Part shown: one piece after another, positions 34,390-41,133 of the stretch
How the letters are laid out: the number at the start of each line of letters is the position of its first letter
Numbering within the stretch: the stretch's first letter is position 1
Assembly: GCA_913778085.1 (NCBI GenBank)
Contig: CAJYXJ010000082.1
Location: 1-41,340, forward strand
Source of the DNA: an uncultured Chryseobacterium sp.
GTDB taxonomy: Bacteria; Bacteroidota; Bacteroidia; Flavobacteriales; Weeksellaceae
Length of the DNA: 41,340 nucleotides
Direction: 5' to 3'
Translations under genes and position numbers: made by a program
The notes under the pieces: generated by a model
The model's input: only the letters and a program-made list of their open reading frames with translations
Database searches by the model: none
What the model was told of the DNA's origin: nothing

Positions 34390-35940
34390 TTATTTTGTCT
34401 GTGCAGGCTGAGGGTTTGCCTGTTGCTGAGGTGCCTGTTGGGCGGCCGCTGCAGGATCCATTCCCATACCTCCCGGCTGTAGCTGAACATTTGGATTTAC
34501 TTTCGGAGCAGAAAGCCCGGTTTGCTTATCCAGAACGGTTACCAATTCAGGATCTCCTAAGTTGAAGAATGGCTTACTGGCAATTTTACCGTCTTTATCC
34601 ACAATAATAAAGCAAGGAAGCTTAAATCCGTAAACACCGTATTTCTTGGCAATATCAGAATTTAATCCGTTTTCTGCATATACATTTGTTCCTGCGATTC
34701 CTTTCAATAAAGAGCTGCTTGTTTTCACAAACTGATCTTTCGTATCGTCCACATTTACAAAAACAAAGTTCATTTTGGATTTATAGAAGTTCACTACTTC
34801 TTTCAATACAGGAACTGTTGCCTCTCCGATGTAAGGATTCCATGAGGCATAAAAAGTAAGCATATATGGTTTTCCTTTATTTTCAGAAAGATTATAAGAT
34901 TTTCCGTCTGCCTTTACCAATGCCGCTTCAGGAGCCGCTTCACCGATTTTGAAACCGTTGATGGCAAACTGGATTTTCTTCAGGTCTTCTTTAATGGTAT
35001 TATCCTTAATATCAGAATCGATAATCTTCTTGATTTTCTCCACTGTTTTTTCAGGAGCACCAGGATGGATATCAGACTGTGCCATTACGAATGCCAATAA
35101 ATAGTCTTTAGCAGTCTGGGAAAGGTCTTTCTGGTTTTTATTTAAATATTCAGCAAATAATTCTGAAGTCGTAAAATCCGTTTTCCCGGCTGTTTTTGCC
35201 TGAGCGAATTTCTGGAAATCAGGACTCATCTTGGTTAAAAGGTATTCTCTGTATAAAGGATGCTCTTTTACCAGGACATCTTTGTTTTCCTCCAGCTTGT
35301 TAGCAAAATCTGTAAAAGCTTTAGTTACTTTAAATGAAGGATTTCCCATTTGCTTGTGGCTAAGCTCGTACTGGTTAAGAATCGTAAGCAAAGTACTGGA
35401 AAGGTCATTTTTCTTCCAGGTTACCACTTCACTGTCAGGGCTGAATTTCTTAGCGTTTTCATCAATGTTTTTATTCACATCCGCCTGTACTTTTTCAATC
35501 CCTTTAAGGAAGGTTTTTTCATCTTTGGTCATCAGCTCATTCATGTTTACGGTCTGAGCGTAGGTAGCAAGATACTTCTGGGTAGCCATAAAGAAGTCGT
35601 TGTTCTTTTTAGCATCTCCGGTAATGGTATACTCGGTAGGGAAAGTCATGGCATTTCCTGAAATTTCAAGCTTCTGGCCGCCTTTCAGATAAATTAAATT
35701 TCTTTTTCCTCCGTAAGAGACCATGTACATTCCGCTTTTCGGAGCTTCAAAGTTCCCTGCAAACGTACCGTCCTTATTTATTCCGATATTAATTAATGGT
35801 AAAGTGGCTACTCCCGAAGCTTCGATGAACTCGATTCTTTCCAGCGGAGAACCGCCTGTCACCTTTCCTTTTACTTCTACTTTTTTAGAGCAAGACATCG
35901 CAAAAACCGCGATGATAAACAATAAAAGATATTTTTTCAT
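34390..35940 (-). CDS. Thioredoxin-fold (TlpA/AhpC-like) lipoprotein without CXXC
   Basis: 516 aa from ATG 35940 (MKKYLLLFIIAVFAMSCSKK, a lipoprotein signal with AMSC lipobox); the open frame to 36021 adds 27 residues that spoil the signal. The N-terminal region ~20-130 (VEVKGKVTGGSPLERIEFIEA) resembles the DUF4369-type beta domain often joined to thioredoxin domains. Residues ~355-480 form the thioredoxin-like domain (GEAAPEAALVKADGKSYNL.., LTFYASWNPYIGEATVPVLKE, FKLPCFIIVDKDG). The usual WCxxC is WNPYIG, so no dithiol is present. The tail is rich in Q, P, A and M. It is probably periplasmic or surface-anchored. Confidence 0.85.
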   Translation of the reverse strand: MKKYLLLFIIAVFAMSCSKKVEVKGKVTGGSPLERIEFIEASGVATLPLINIGINKDGTFAGNFEAPKSGMYMVSYGGKRNLIYLKGGQKLEISGNAMTFPTEYTITGDAKKNNDFFMATQKYLATYAQTVNMNELMTKDEKTFLKGIEKVQADVNKNIDENAKKFSPDSEVVTWKKNDLSSTLLTILNQYELSHKQMGNPSFKVTKAFTDFANKLEENKDVLVKEHPLYREYLLTKMSPDFQKFAQAKTAGKTDFTTSELFAEYLNKNQKDLSQTAKDYLLAFVMAQSDIHPGAPEKTVEKIKKIIDSDIKDNTIKEDLKKIQFAINGFKIGEAAPEAALVKADGKSYNLSENKGKPYMLTFYASWNPYIGEATVPVLKEVVNFYKSKMNFVFVNVDDTKDQFVKTSSSLLKGIAGTNVYAENGLNSDIAKKYGVYGFKLPCFIIVDKDGKIASKPFFNLGDPELVTVLDKQTGLSAPKVNPNVQLQPGGMGMDPAAAAQQAPQQQANPQPAQTK

Positions 35941-35958
35941 TTTGAATTTATAATTACG

Positions 35959-35966
35959 CAAAAATA
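35959..35966 (-). promoter_or_regulatory. -7 element (TATTTTTG)
   Basis: A perfect TAnnTTTG on the minus strand, 19 bases before the ATG at 35940. It supports the short start. Confidence 0.55.
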
Positions 35967-36034
35967 GTTTTTTTAGGTACAGAAAAAAATTTAATTGAAC
36001 AGTTTTATTACTTTTTAACAAAACACGTTATAAA

Positions 36035-38128
36035 CTACTGTTTTATCAGCTTTTTATCTTTTAAATGAAAAATATGATTAGAAGTTATTTCAAGACTTTC
36101 CAAATTATGACTAATAATTAATATGATTTTATCTTTCTTAATTTTTTCAATTAAATTATAAATGAATTTTCTATTATCCACATCCAGTGAGGATGTCGGC
36201 TCGTCTAAGATTAAAAACTCAGGATTATGATAAAGAGCTCTCATCCAGCCCAATAATTGTTTCTGTCCACCAGATAAATTTACGCCTTCTTCTCCTACAA
36301 TAGTCATTATCCCTTGTGGAAGAGTATCTATAAATTTTTCAAAGCCTAAATTAACTAAACTTTGCAATTTTATCTGATCAATTTCTTCATCTAAAACAAT
36401 ATTTTCTAATACAGTTGTATTAAATAATTGAATAGTTTGTGGTACAGTAGAAATTTTATTTCTCCAACTAGAAATTAAAACTTCTTCTAGATATATATTA
36501 TTATTGATGATAATATTTCCACTTTCTTGTAAATAGTTTTTTCTCAGAATTTCAGTGAAAGTAGTTTTTCCACATCCACTTTCTCCTAAAATACAAGTAA
36601 TTTCACCCTTTCTTAATGTCAAATTAATTTCTTCCAGTAGCTTACTACGTCCTTTGAATCTGAAGTCTAACTGCTGAACTTTTATTACATCAATATTCTT
36701 AACTTCTTTTCCGTCTATTTTTTCTTTTGATATTGATGCATATTCAAACATTCTGTCAAAAGCTATTTTTGCTTCCTGTAGTGGTATACTGACCAACGCT
36801 AAGTTTGTAATGGAACCCAATAATGAGCTCGTGATTCCTATAATAGCCATCAATTCCCCAACTTTAATTTCCTTAATTAATACATTATAAGACGAAAAGC
36901 TTAGTATTATAACCAGAAAGAAAACCAAAGCTAATGCGGAATATAGTGTAATTTTTATATTTATTTTACCAAGATTAAATATTTTATTTTGAAAATTTTC
37001 AAAAACTGAAGTTTCTTTTTTCAGGAACAAATCCTGCTTTTCAAAACCCTTTACAACATCTATACCTCTTATAATATCAATGTAATTTGCTTCATTAATC
37101 CCATAATTTTGCATTACCTCTTTTTGCGAAGTAATAATATTTTTGTTAAATCTAAAGATGATATAAAAAACAATAGGAGATACAAGCAAACAAACCAAGG
37201 CAAGTTTCCATGAATAATAAAAAAGAAAACCTATAGAAATTAAAATTCCGATAATATCTACAGTAGTATTAGTAATTAAATGTTTTATTACGTTTTGTAT
37301 CCTCTGTGTATCATTTAGCCTTGCAACAAAATCTCCTATCTTCCTTGTATCAAAAAAAAGTTTGGGAAGATAAAGTAAAGAACTAAAAAAAGACTTATTA
37401 ACTCTCTGATTAAATCCTCGAGCTTGTTTAATAATATAAAAATCTCTTAAAGATTGTATTATAACTCTTGCAATTAATAGAAAACTTAAAAAACCAATGC
37501 TCAAAAAAAGCACACTAACTTTTCTTTTTGGTAAAATATCATCTATTAATTTTTGAGAAAAAATAGACATTGCCATACCCAATAAAGTGGTAACAATTCC
37601 TAAAAATATTATAGTATAAATAGATTCTTGATCTTGTCTTATAAGATCTAAAAACCATTTTCTCTTTTTCGAGGTATTGATTTCTTTTTTCTCAAAATTA
37701 TCATTTGGAAAAAGCGTTAAACAAGTTTTAGAAACCCAAACGTCTTCCAATTGTTTTCTATCCCAATACTCTAAGCCTTTGGCAGGATCTCCGATAAGAA
37801 ATTTATTATCTCTAAAATAATCTCTAGAATAAAAGACAACATAATGTTCGTATTTATTTTCTAATGTTATATGCAAAATTACAGGTTGCTTATGCTCAAT
37901 TAAGGCTTCTACATCTGCTTCGCAGCCCTCTGCATCGAATCCGATTTCTTTAGCACACTGGTACAGTCCTAAAAGGGTAGTTCCAGTCTTACCAGTTCCA
38001 CTTTTCTCTCTTAAAGTTTCCAATGAAATATCCCCGCCATAATATCTTACCAAAGATTGTAGAGAACCCACTCCGCAATCTGTATGGTCTTTTTGGAGAG
38101 AGAAGGTTTTTCTAATGTTTTTCATCAA
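36035..38128 (-). CDS. Peptidase C39-containing ABC exporter (double-glycine peptide processing and export)
   Basis: 697 aa. The N-terminal C39 peptidase (1-~140) has the oxyanion Gln Q12, the nucleophile C18 (QKDHTDCGVGS), H95 (YEHYVVFY) and D114 (LIGDPAKG). It cleaves after GG leaders. An ABC transporter membrane domain with about six helices (~165-440) and an ATPase follow: Walker A GESGCGKTT (~515), signature LSGGQKQ (~618), Walker B LILDEPTSSLD (~639), His switch IISHN. It is the expected partner of the GG-leader peptide at 40296-40478. The start overlaps the thioredoxin-like gene upstream by 17 bases. No HlyD adaptor is nearby. No clear terminator follows. Confidence 0.93.
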   Translation of the reverse strand: MMKNIRKTFSLQKDHTDCGVGSLQSLVRYYGGDISLETLREKSGTGKTGTTLLGLYQCAKEIGFDAEGCEADVEALIEHKQPVILHITLENKYEHYVVFYSRDYFRDNKFLIGDPAKGLEYWDRKQLEDVWVSKTCLTLFPNDNFEKKEINTSKKRKWFLDLIRQDQESIYTIIFLGIVTTLLGMAMSIFSQKLIDDILPKRKVSVLFLSIGFLSFLLIARVIIQSLRDFYIIKQARGFNQRVNKSFFSSLLYLPKLFFDTRKIGDFVARLNDTQRIQNVIKHLITNTTVDIIGILISIGFLFYYSWKLALVCLLVSPIVFYIIFRFNKNIITSQKEVMQNYGINEANYIDIIRGIDVVKGFEKQDLFLKKETSVFENFQNKIFNLGKINIKITLYSALALVFFLVIILSFSSYNVLIKEIKVGELMAIIGITSSLLGSITNLALVSIPLQEAKIAFDRMFEYASISKEKIDGKEVKNIDVIKVQQLDFRFKGRSKLLEEINLTLRKGEITCILGESGCGKTTFTEILRKNYLQESGNIIINNNIYLEEVLISSWRNKISTVPQTIQLFNTTVLENIVLDEEIDQIKLQSLVNLGFEKFIDTLPQGIMTIVGEEGVNLSGGQKQLLGWMRALYHNPEFLILDEPTSSLDVDNRKFIYNLIEKIKKDKIILIISHNLESLEITSNHIFHLKDKKLIKQ

Positions 38129-38636
38129 AATGTCTTAGCAGCTTTGTAAGTTTAATGGCTCCTGAATTCCTATTTATAAGATGATTCTTTTCATCATATA
38201 CTAAAAAATAGGGAACACTTTTCATTTGAAATCTCCTGTAAAAATTTGCCTTATCATCATAGCACCAATGAATATTTTTATAATTATGTAGTTTATACTT
38301 TTCCGCAAACGTTTTTATCTGCGCCAAAGGTTCACTGGCAATCCAAATCCATTCTGTGTTTTTATAATTCTTATACATTACACTTAGCTCCTCCGCTTCT
38401 GCCTGACAAAAATGGCAATCTGGGCTGAAATAAATAATGACTTTATGATTTTCGCTATTTAGATTTTGAGATGTAAAAGAACTTCCATCAATAGTTTGTA
38501 GTGTAAATGAAGGAATATTTTCTAATTGTTTGATTTTTTCTTTTTTTTCTTGAAAATCAAAAAACAGATAAACAATCATTCCTATCACCAAAACAGGAAT
38601 AAGAATTGCAAATATTTTTAAATATTTATTTTTCAT
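38112..38636 (-). CDS. Membrane-anchored thioredoxin-like protein (CHFC)
   Basis: 174 aa. An N-terminal hydrophobic anchor (IFAILIPVLVIGMIVYLFF, ~9-27) keeps the domain on the periplasmic side. Then ENIPSFTLQTIDGSSF and VIIYFSPDCHFCQAEAEELS place the redox cysteines at about 74 and 77 in a TlpA/AhpC-like fold, with the cis-Pro loop in KSVPYFLVYDE. It shares 17 bases with the exporter gene, so they are translationally linked. Since the precursor core holds two cysteines, it may make or reduce a disulfide in the exported peptide (inference). CHFC differs from the usual WCGPC. Confidence 0.85.
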   Translation of the reverse strand: MKNKYLKIFAILIPVLVIGMIVYLFFDFQEKKEKIKQLENIPSFTLQTIDGSSFTSQNLNSENHKVIIYFSPDCHFCQAEAEELSVMYKNYKNTEWIWIASEPLAQIKTFAEKYKLHNYKNIHWCYDDKANFYRRFQMKSVPYFLVYDEKNHLINRNSGAIKLTKLLRHFDEKH

Positions 38637-38641
38637 TAATA

Positions 38642-39241
38642 CTAATATTGCGCATTAAGAATTAAAAAACATACTGTTGCTGTCCAAAACAATAAACCTA
38701 CTCCATAAGTTATGGAAACCAAACCAAATGATTTTAAATAGCTTATCTTTTCTTCCAAAAATTCTCTCACACCCCAAGCAAGAAGCACCCAATAAAACAA
38801 TTCAAAAATATTTATCAATTGTAAAGGATATGCTAACCATTTTTCTGTAGAAATATTTTCTTTAAAATTTAATAATGACAATGGGTAGTATGTCTGTACA
38901 TCTTCTAAGTTATACTCTATATTAATCCAATAGAAGTAAACAAACTTGTAAAAACCTCCGATTATGAAAACAGATTCCGCAAGAAGAGCAAGAAAAAGAA
39001 AATCGCTAAATTTTATCTGGTCAATTTTAGGAAGATCAAATAGCTTTAAAAAATTTAGACAGAAAGCTACTAATAACACTTTAACACCTATAAAAAGAGG
39101 AGTTATAACGTATCCCAACCACCACCATTTTTTCTGGCTATCCATATAGTTTTGTACAACTGCACTTGGATAATCTTTGGTAAGGAAATCTAATATTTTA
39201 GAATCTGTAGAAATATATGTCTTATCTAAATATGCTAACAA
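38642..39241 (-). CDS. Four-helix membrane protein of the peptide-export locus
   Basis: 199 aa, no signal peptide, four predicted helices at about 43-66 (WWWLGYVITPLFIGVKVLLVAF), 82-108, 138-158 and 172-196. An aromatic-rich loop (KFVYFYWINIEYNLEDVQTYYPLS) lies between helices 2 and 3. No motif was recognised. It sits 5 bases upstream of the thioredoxin-like gene in the same operon and may help export or act as an immunity or integral maturation factor. No function can be assigned. It is AT-rich like the rest of the locus. Confidence 0.75.
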   Translation of the reverse strand: MLAYLDKTYISTDSKILDFLTKDYPSAVVQNYMDSQKKWWWLGYVITPLFIGVKVLLVAFCLNFLKLFDLPKIDQIKFSDFLFLALLAESVFIIGGFYKFVYFYWINIEYNLEDVQTYYPLSLLNFKENISTEKWLAYPLQLINIFELFYWVLLAWGVREFLEEKISYLKSFGLVSITYGVGLLFWTATVCFLILNAQY

Positions 39242-39264
39242 TAAATAACATAGGACAATGCCTA

Positions 39265-39284
39265 TGAAAAGTAAAAATTTTTCA
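39265..39284. promoter_or_regulatory. Inverted TGAAAA / TTTTCA element upstream of the membrane protein gene
   Basis: TGAAAA, 8 bases, TTTTCA, 24 bases before the ATG at 39241. The same hexamer pair occurs near the precursor promoter (40502-40518), with a different spacing. Adjacent CATAGG/CCTATG (39250-39266) forms a small hairpin. A role as regulator-binding site is inferred. Confidence 0.3.
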
Positions 39285-39313
39285 TCAATGATAATACAGA
39301 AGAGTTATGATGC

Positions 39314-39562
39314 TTAAAAAAGATTGTACGAGAAAGAAAGAAAAATAAGAACTATAACAAAAATGAATAAACCTCTGCATTTTGGCACAAACGAAATACC
39401 TATAAAAATAGCCGTAGTTATACCTATAATAAGAGCGGTCCGATTGCTTTCTGAATTTATCCAATTTCTATTAAAAGCAAGAGTAATTAGTATACTTAAG
39501 AATATGCCTATAATTAAGCTTAAATTATTTTGAGTTGTAAATGTTTTAATTTTTTCTTTCAT
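39314..39562 (-). CDS. Small membrane protein, paralogue of the neighbour, immunity candidate
   Basis: 82 aa from ATG 39562 (MKEKIKTFTTQNNLSL); an upstream ATG at 39622 is in frame, but the 20 residues it would add are encoded by a terminator hairpin, so the shorter start is preferred. Three hydrophobic helices (~14-30, ~41-57, ~63-79) are separated by polar turns (NRNWINSESNR). Length and layout match the neighbouring 82-aa protein, including an F-N-R/K loop before the second helix. Small multi-helix proteins beside bacteriocin genes often provide self-immunity; this is inference from context. Confidence 0.65.
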   Translation of the reverse strand: MKEKIKTFTTQNNLSLIIGIFLSILITLAFNRNWINSESNRTALIIGITTAIFIGISFVPKCRGLFIFVIVLIFLSFSYNLF

Positions 39563-39581
39563 AAGTGTGTTTTTTAAAAAG

Positions 39582-39613
39582 AAAGAGAGAGAGATTATAA
39601 AACCTCTCTCTTT
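39582..39613 (-). terminator. Terminator or attenuator between the two small membrane protein genes
   Basis: AAAGAGAGAG/CTCTCTCTTT, a perfect 10-bp stem with a 12-base loop. On the minus strand it is followed by CTTTTTAAAAA. It begins 9 bases after the stop of the upstream gene, so part of the transcripts may end here. Confidence 0.7.
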
Positions 39614-39622
39614 TATTTTCAT

Positions 39623-39871
39623 TTAAAGTAAATTATCCCTGTAAAGAATATAAAATAATGTAAAAGCAATTAGCAAACTCGCTCTATAGTTTTTTTTGAA
39701 TGATACCAATACACACAAACCTATTAAAATACCAATAATAGCTTGATTTCTTTGTGAAATATTATCCGAATTAACACTAGCTAAAAAAATTAACACACTG
39801 GCAATTACAGAAACAACAACAGAGTAAAATATATTTTTCTTTTGTAAGAAAATACTATTTAGCTTTTCCAT
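39623..39871 (-). CDS. Small membrane protein, immunity candidate
   Basis: 82 aa with three hydrophobic helices (~13-33 FYSVVVSVIASVLIFLASV, ~44-58 AIIGILIGLCVLVSF, ~63-78). Loops are SNSDNISQRNQ-like and KKNYR. It resembles the 39314-39562 product in length, helix layout and the N-terminal MEKLNSIFLQKKN/MKEKIKTFTTQNN pattern, suggesting a local duplication. The stop is adjacent to an in-frame ATG at 39622 and is followed by a hairpin. It lies 135 bases downstream of the 40007-40279 gene. Immunity or a regulatory role is inferred from context only. Confidence 0.65.
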   Translation of the reverse strand: MEKLNSIFLQKKNIFYSVVVSVIASVLIFLASVNSDNISQRNQAIIGILIGLCVLVSFKKNYRASLLIAFTLFYILYRDNLL

Positions 39872-40006
39872 TAATACTTTTTTTTTATTCGTTATGTTGA
39901 TTACTTAGACATTCTGCTAAAGATGTAATATTCCATGGTGAAAATAGTATTTTTAAGTGAAAACTATACTATGAGCAACACATCTTTAAATAATTTGACC
40001 ACTAAT

Positions 40007-40279
40007 TCATTTATTAAGAATCACTTGCTTTAAATTGATTCCATTTTCTGAAGTTAATGTTTTTAAGTCAATAATTATTTTTTCAATTTTAATTTTCGTA
40101 AAAAGGTACGAAATAAGTCCATACCTATGATTAATCCAATATGATAATTTATCGCCATCAAGTTTGAGTTTAATAAAAAAGATAGAACTCTCAAGTTGAT
40201 AATTAGAATTTTTGTGCGAAAACTTCAAACTATACTTTAAACTTATCTCTTGTAATATTATATCAATTGTTTTAATCAT
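40007..40279 (-). CDS. 90-aa protein directly behind the peptide precursor, immunity candidate
   Basis: 90 aa from ATG 40279 (MIKTIDIILQEIS); the open frame extends to 40336 inside the precursor gene but the extra 19 residues are unlikely. It is basic and polar with many Ile and Lys, no signal peptide and no clear membrane helix. The C terminus (FTKIKIEKIIIDLKTLTS) looks amphipathic. No family was recognised. It begins 16 bases after the precursor stop, the usual position of class II bacteriocin immunity genes, which are also small and basic. That makes immunity the leading but unproven guess. Confidence 0.65.
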   Translation of the reverse strand: MIKTIDIILQEISLKYSLKFSHKNSNYQLESSIFFIKLKLDGDKLSYWINHRYGLISYLFTKIKIEKIIIDLKTLTSENGINLKQVILNK

Positions 40280-40295
40280 AAATATGGAACTTACT

Positions 40296-40478
40296 TTATT
40301 TACATTTTGGATTCCAAATATAAGCACTTGCAGCACCTATTGCGTATCCCCATGGTCCTGCAATCATCCCTCCGGCAACAGCTGATAACCCCATAGAAGC
40401 AAGACATTCTGTAGATAATCTAGAGATTTCATCACCTCCCTGCAAATTTTCCATTTGCGAAACATTTAATTTTTTCAT
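40296..40478 (-). CDS. Double-glycine-leader peptide precursor (bacteriocin-like)
   Basis: 60 aa. The leader MKKLNVSQMENLQGG matches the GG-leader pattern (L at -12, M at -7, L at -4, GG at -2/-1) recognised by C39 peptidases. The predicted mature peptide is 45 aa starting DEISRLSTEC. It has a glycine- and alanine-rich hydrophobic core (SAVAGGMIAGPWGYAIGAA) with GxxxG/AxxxG-type spacing, typical of pore-forming class II bacteriocins, and two cysteines (10 and 44) that could form a disulfide. The divergent XRE regulator and the exporter in the same block support the call. Activity and target are unknown; a signalling peptide is the alternative. Confidence 0.82.
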   Translation of the reverse strand: MKKLNVSQMENLQGGDEISRLSTECLASMGLSAVAGGMIAGPWGYAIGAASAYIWNPKCK

Positions 40479-40501
40479 GACATTTATAATATTTATTCAT
40501 A

Positions 40502-40518
40502 GTTTTCACTTTGAAAAC
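40502..40518. promoter_or_regulatory. Palindrome GTTTTCA-CTT-TGAAAAC, probable operator
   Basis: A perfect 7-base inverted repeat with a 3-base spacer, 24 bases before the precursor ATG and 111 bases before the divergent XRE ATG. The 12-mer ATAGTTTTCACT (40499-40510) reappears inverted at 39956-39967 upstream of the small membrane protein genes. Binding by the divergent XRE protein is a natural guess. Confidence 0.45.
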
Positions 40519-40601
40519 CTGAAACAAATTTGTAAAAATATTCTCAAATAAAATATTCTATATTAGAATAAAATGATGTTTTAGAGATCAAAATTATTTT
40601 T

Positions 40602-40609
40602 TATTTTTG
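40602..40609 (+). promoter_or_regulatory. -7 element (TATTTTTG) of the XRE gene
   Basis: A perfect TAnnTTTG 20 bases before the ATG at 40629. A T-run at 40579-40582, 19 bases upstream, may serve as the -33 region. Confidence 0.55.
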
Positions 40610-40628
40610 CAAGACACAATGAGAAAAA

Positions 40629-40868
40629 ATGACTGACAAAGATCTAGGATTTAAGCTTAGGAAACTCCGTGAAGAAAAAGGAATATCACAACAAACATTA
40701 GCTATAGATTTGGATATTTCTCAGAGTAAAATTTCTAAAATCGAAAATGGAACAGAAAAGATAACTGTTCCTTATTTTCTTAAAGTTTTGACTTATTTCT
40801 CTTTATCGCCAAAAGAAATTGTAGAATTCTTCGATCAAAAAGAAAAACCTTTAAACTCCAATAATTAA
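40629..40868 (+). CDS. XRE-family HTH regulator divergent from the peptide gene
   Basis: 79 aa, almost only a Cro/C1-type helix-turn-helix (FKLRKLREEKGISQQTLAIDLD, then ISQSKISKIENGTEKITVPYF, residues ~6-62), with a short polar tail. It is transcribed away from the peptide precursor from a 150-base shared intergenic region, the usual arrangement for a local regulator. Its likely operator is the palindrome at 40502-40518. Whether it represses or activates the peptide operon cannot be read from the sequence. Confidence 0.88.
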   Translation: MTDKDLGFKLRKLREEKGISQQTLAIDLDISQSKISKIENGTEKITVPYFLKVLTYFSLSPKEIVEFFDQKEKPLNSNN

Positions 40869-40978
40869 AATTAAAGACAAAAAAAGAATCAGTCCCACAA
40901 CTCAATGATGTGGATTGAGAATCGACTGTACAAAAATCATTCTCAGACAGACAGGAGGTCGATAAAAATCATAAAAAA
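40869..40978. other. Intergenic region after the XRE gene, nothing recognised
   Basis: A ~110-base stretch including TCAGTCCCACAACTCAATG and GACAGACAGGAGGTCGAT. No reading frame or known RNA was seen; it may be a remnant of older insertion events next to the insertion sequence. Confidence 0.3.
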
Positions 40979-41007
40979 GTCCGTTTTCACTAGTTGTGAA
41001 ACGGACT
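40979..41007 (+). terminator. Terminator downstream of the XRE gene
   Basis: AGTCCGTTTTCAC/GTGAAACGGACT with one bulged T and a 5-base loop, followed by CTCTTTATATTTT. Confidence 0.7.
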
Positions 41008-41097
41008 CTCTTTATATTTTATCTCGATTAATTTGGTTTAATAGTCAAAAATAGTTGGTAAATTTCTTTGTAATGCCGATTATTACTGATGATATAG

Positions 41098-41129
41098 AAA
41101 GTTTATTGAACTTTGTTTCAATAAACTTT
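41098..41129 (+). terminator. Hairpin directly upstream of the transposase start
   Basis: AAAGTTTATTGAA/TTCAATAAACTTT, a perfect 13-bp stem with a 6-base loop, followed by TTTT and then ATG at 41134. It can stop read-through transcription or hide the start site, as known for several insertion sequences. Confidence 0.65.
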
Positions 41130-41133
41130 TTTT

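Noticed and set aside
35941-36021. Longer start for the thioredoxin-fold lipoprotein
   Set aside because: It would bury the lipoprotein signal and overlap the promoter element at 35959.
39885-39941. Minus-strand frame reading SPWNITSLAECLSNQHNE before a stop, recalling the ECL of the peptide precursor
   Set aside because: It is too short, has no start codon or GG leader, and the similarity is only three residues.
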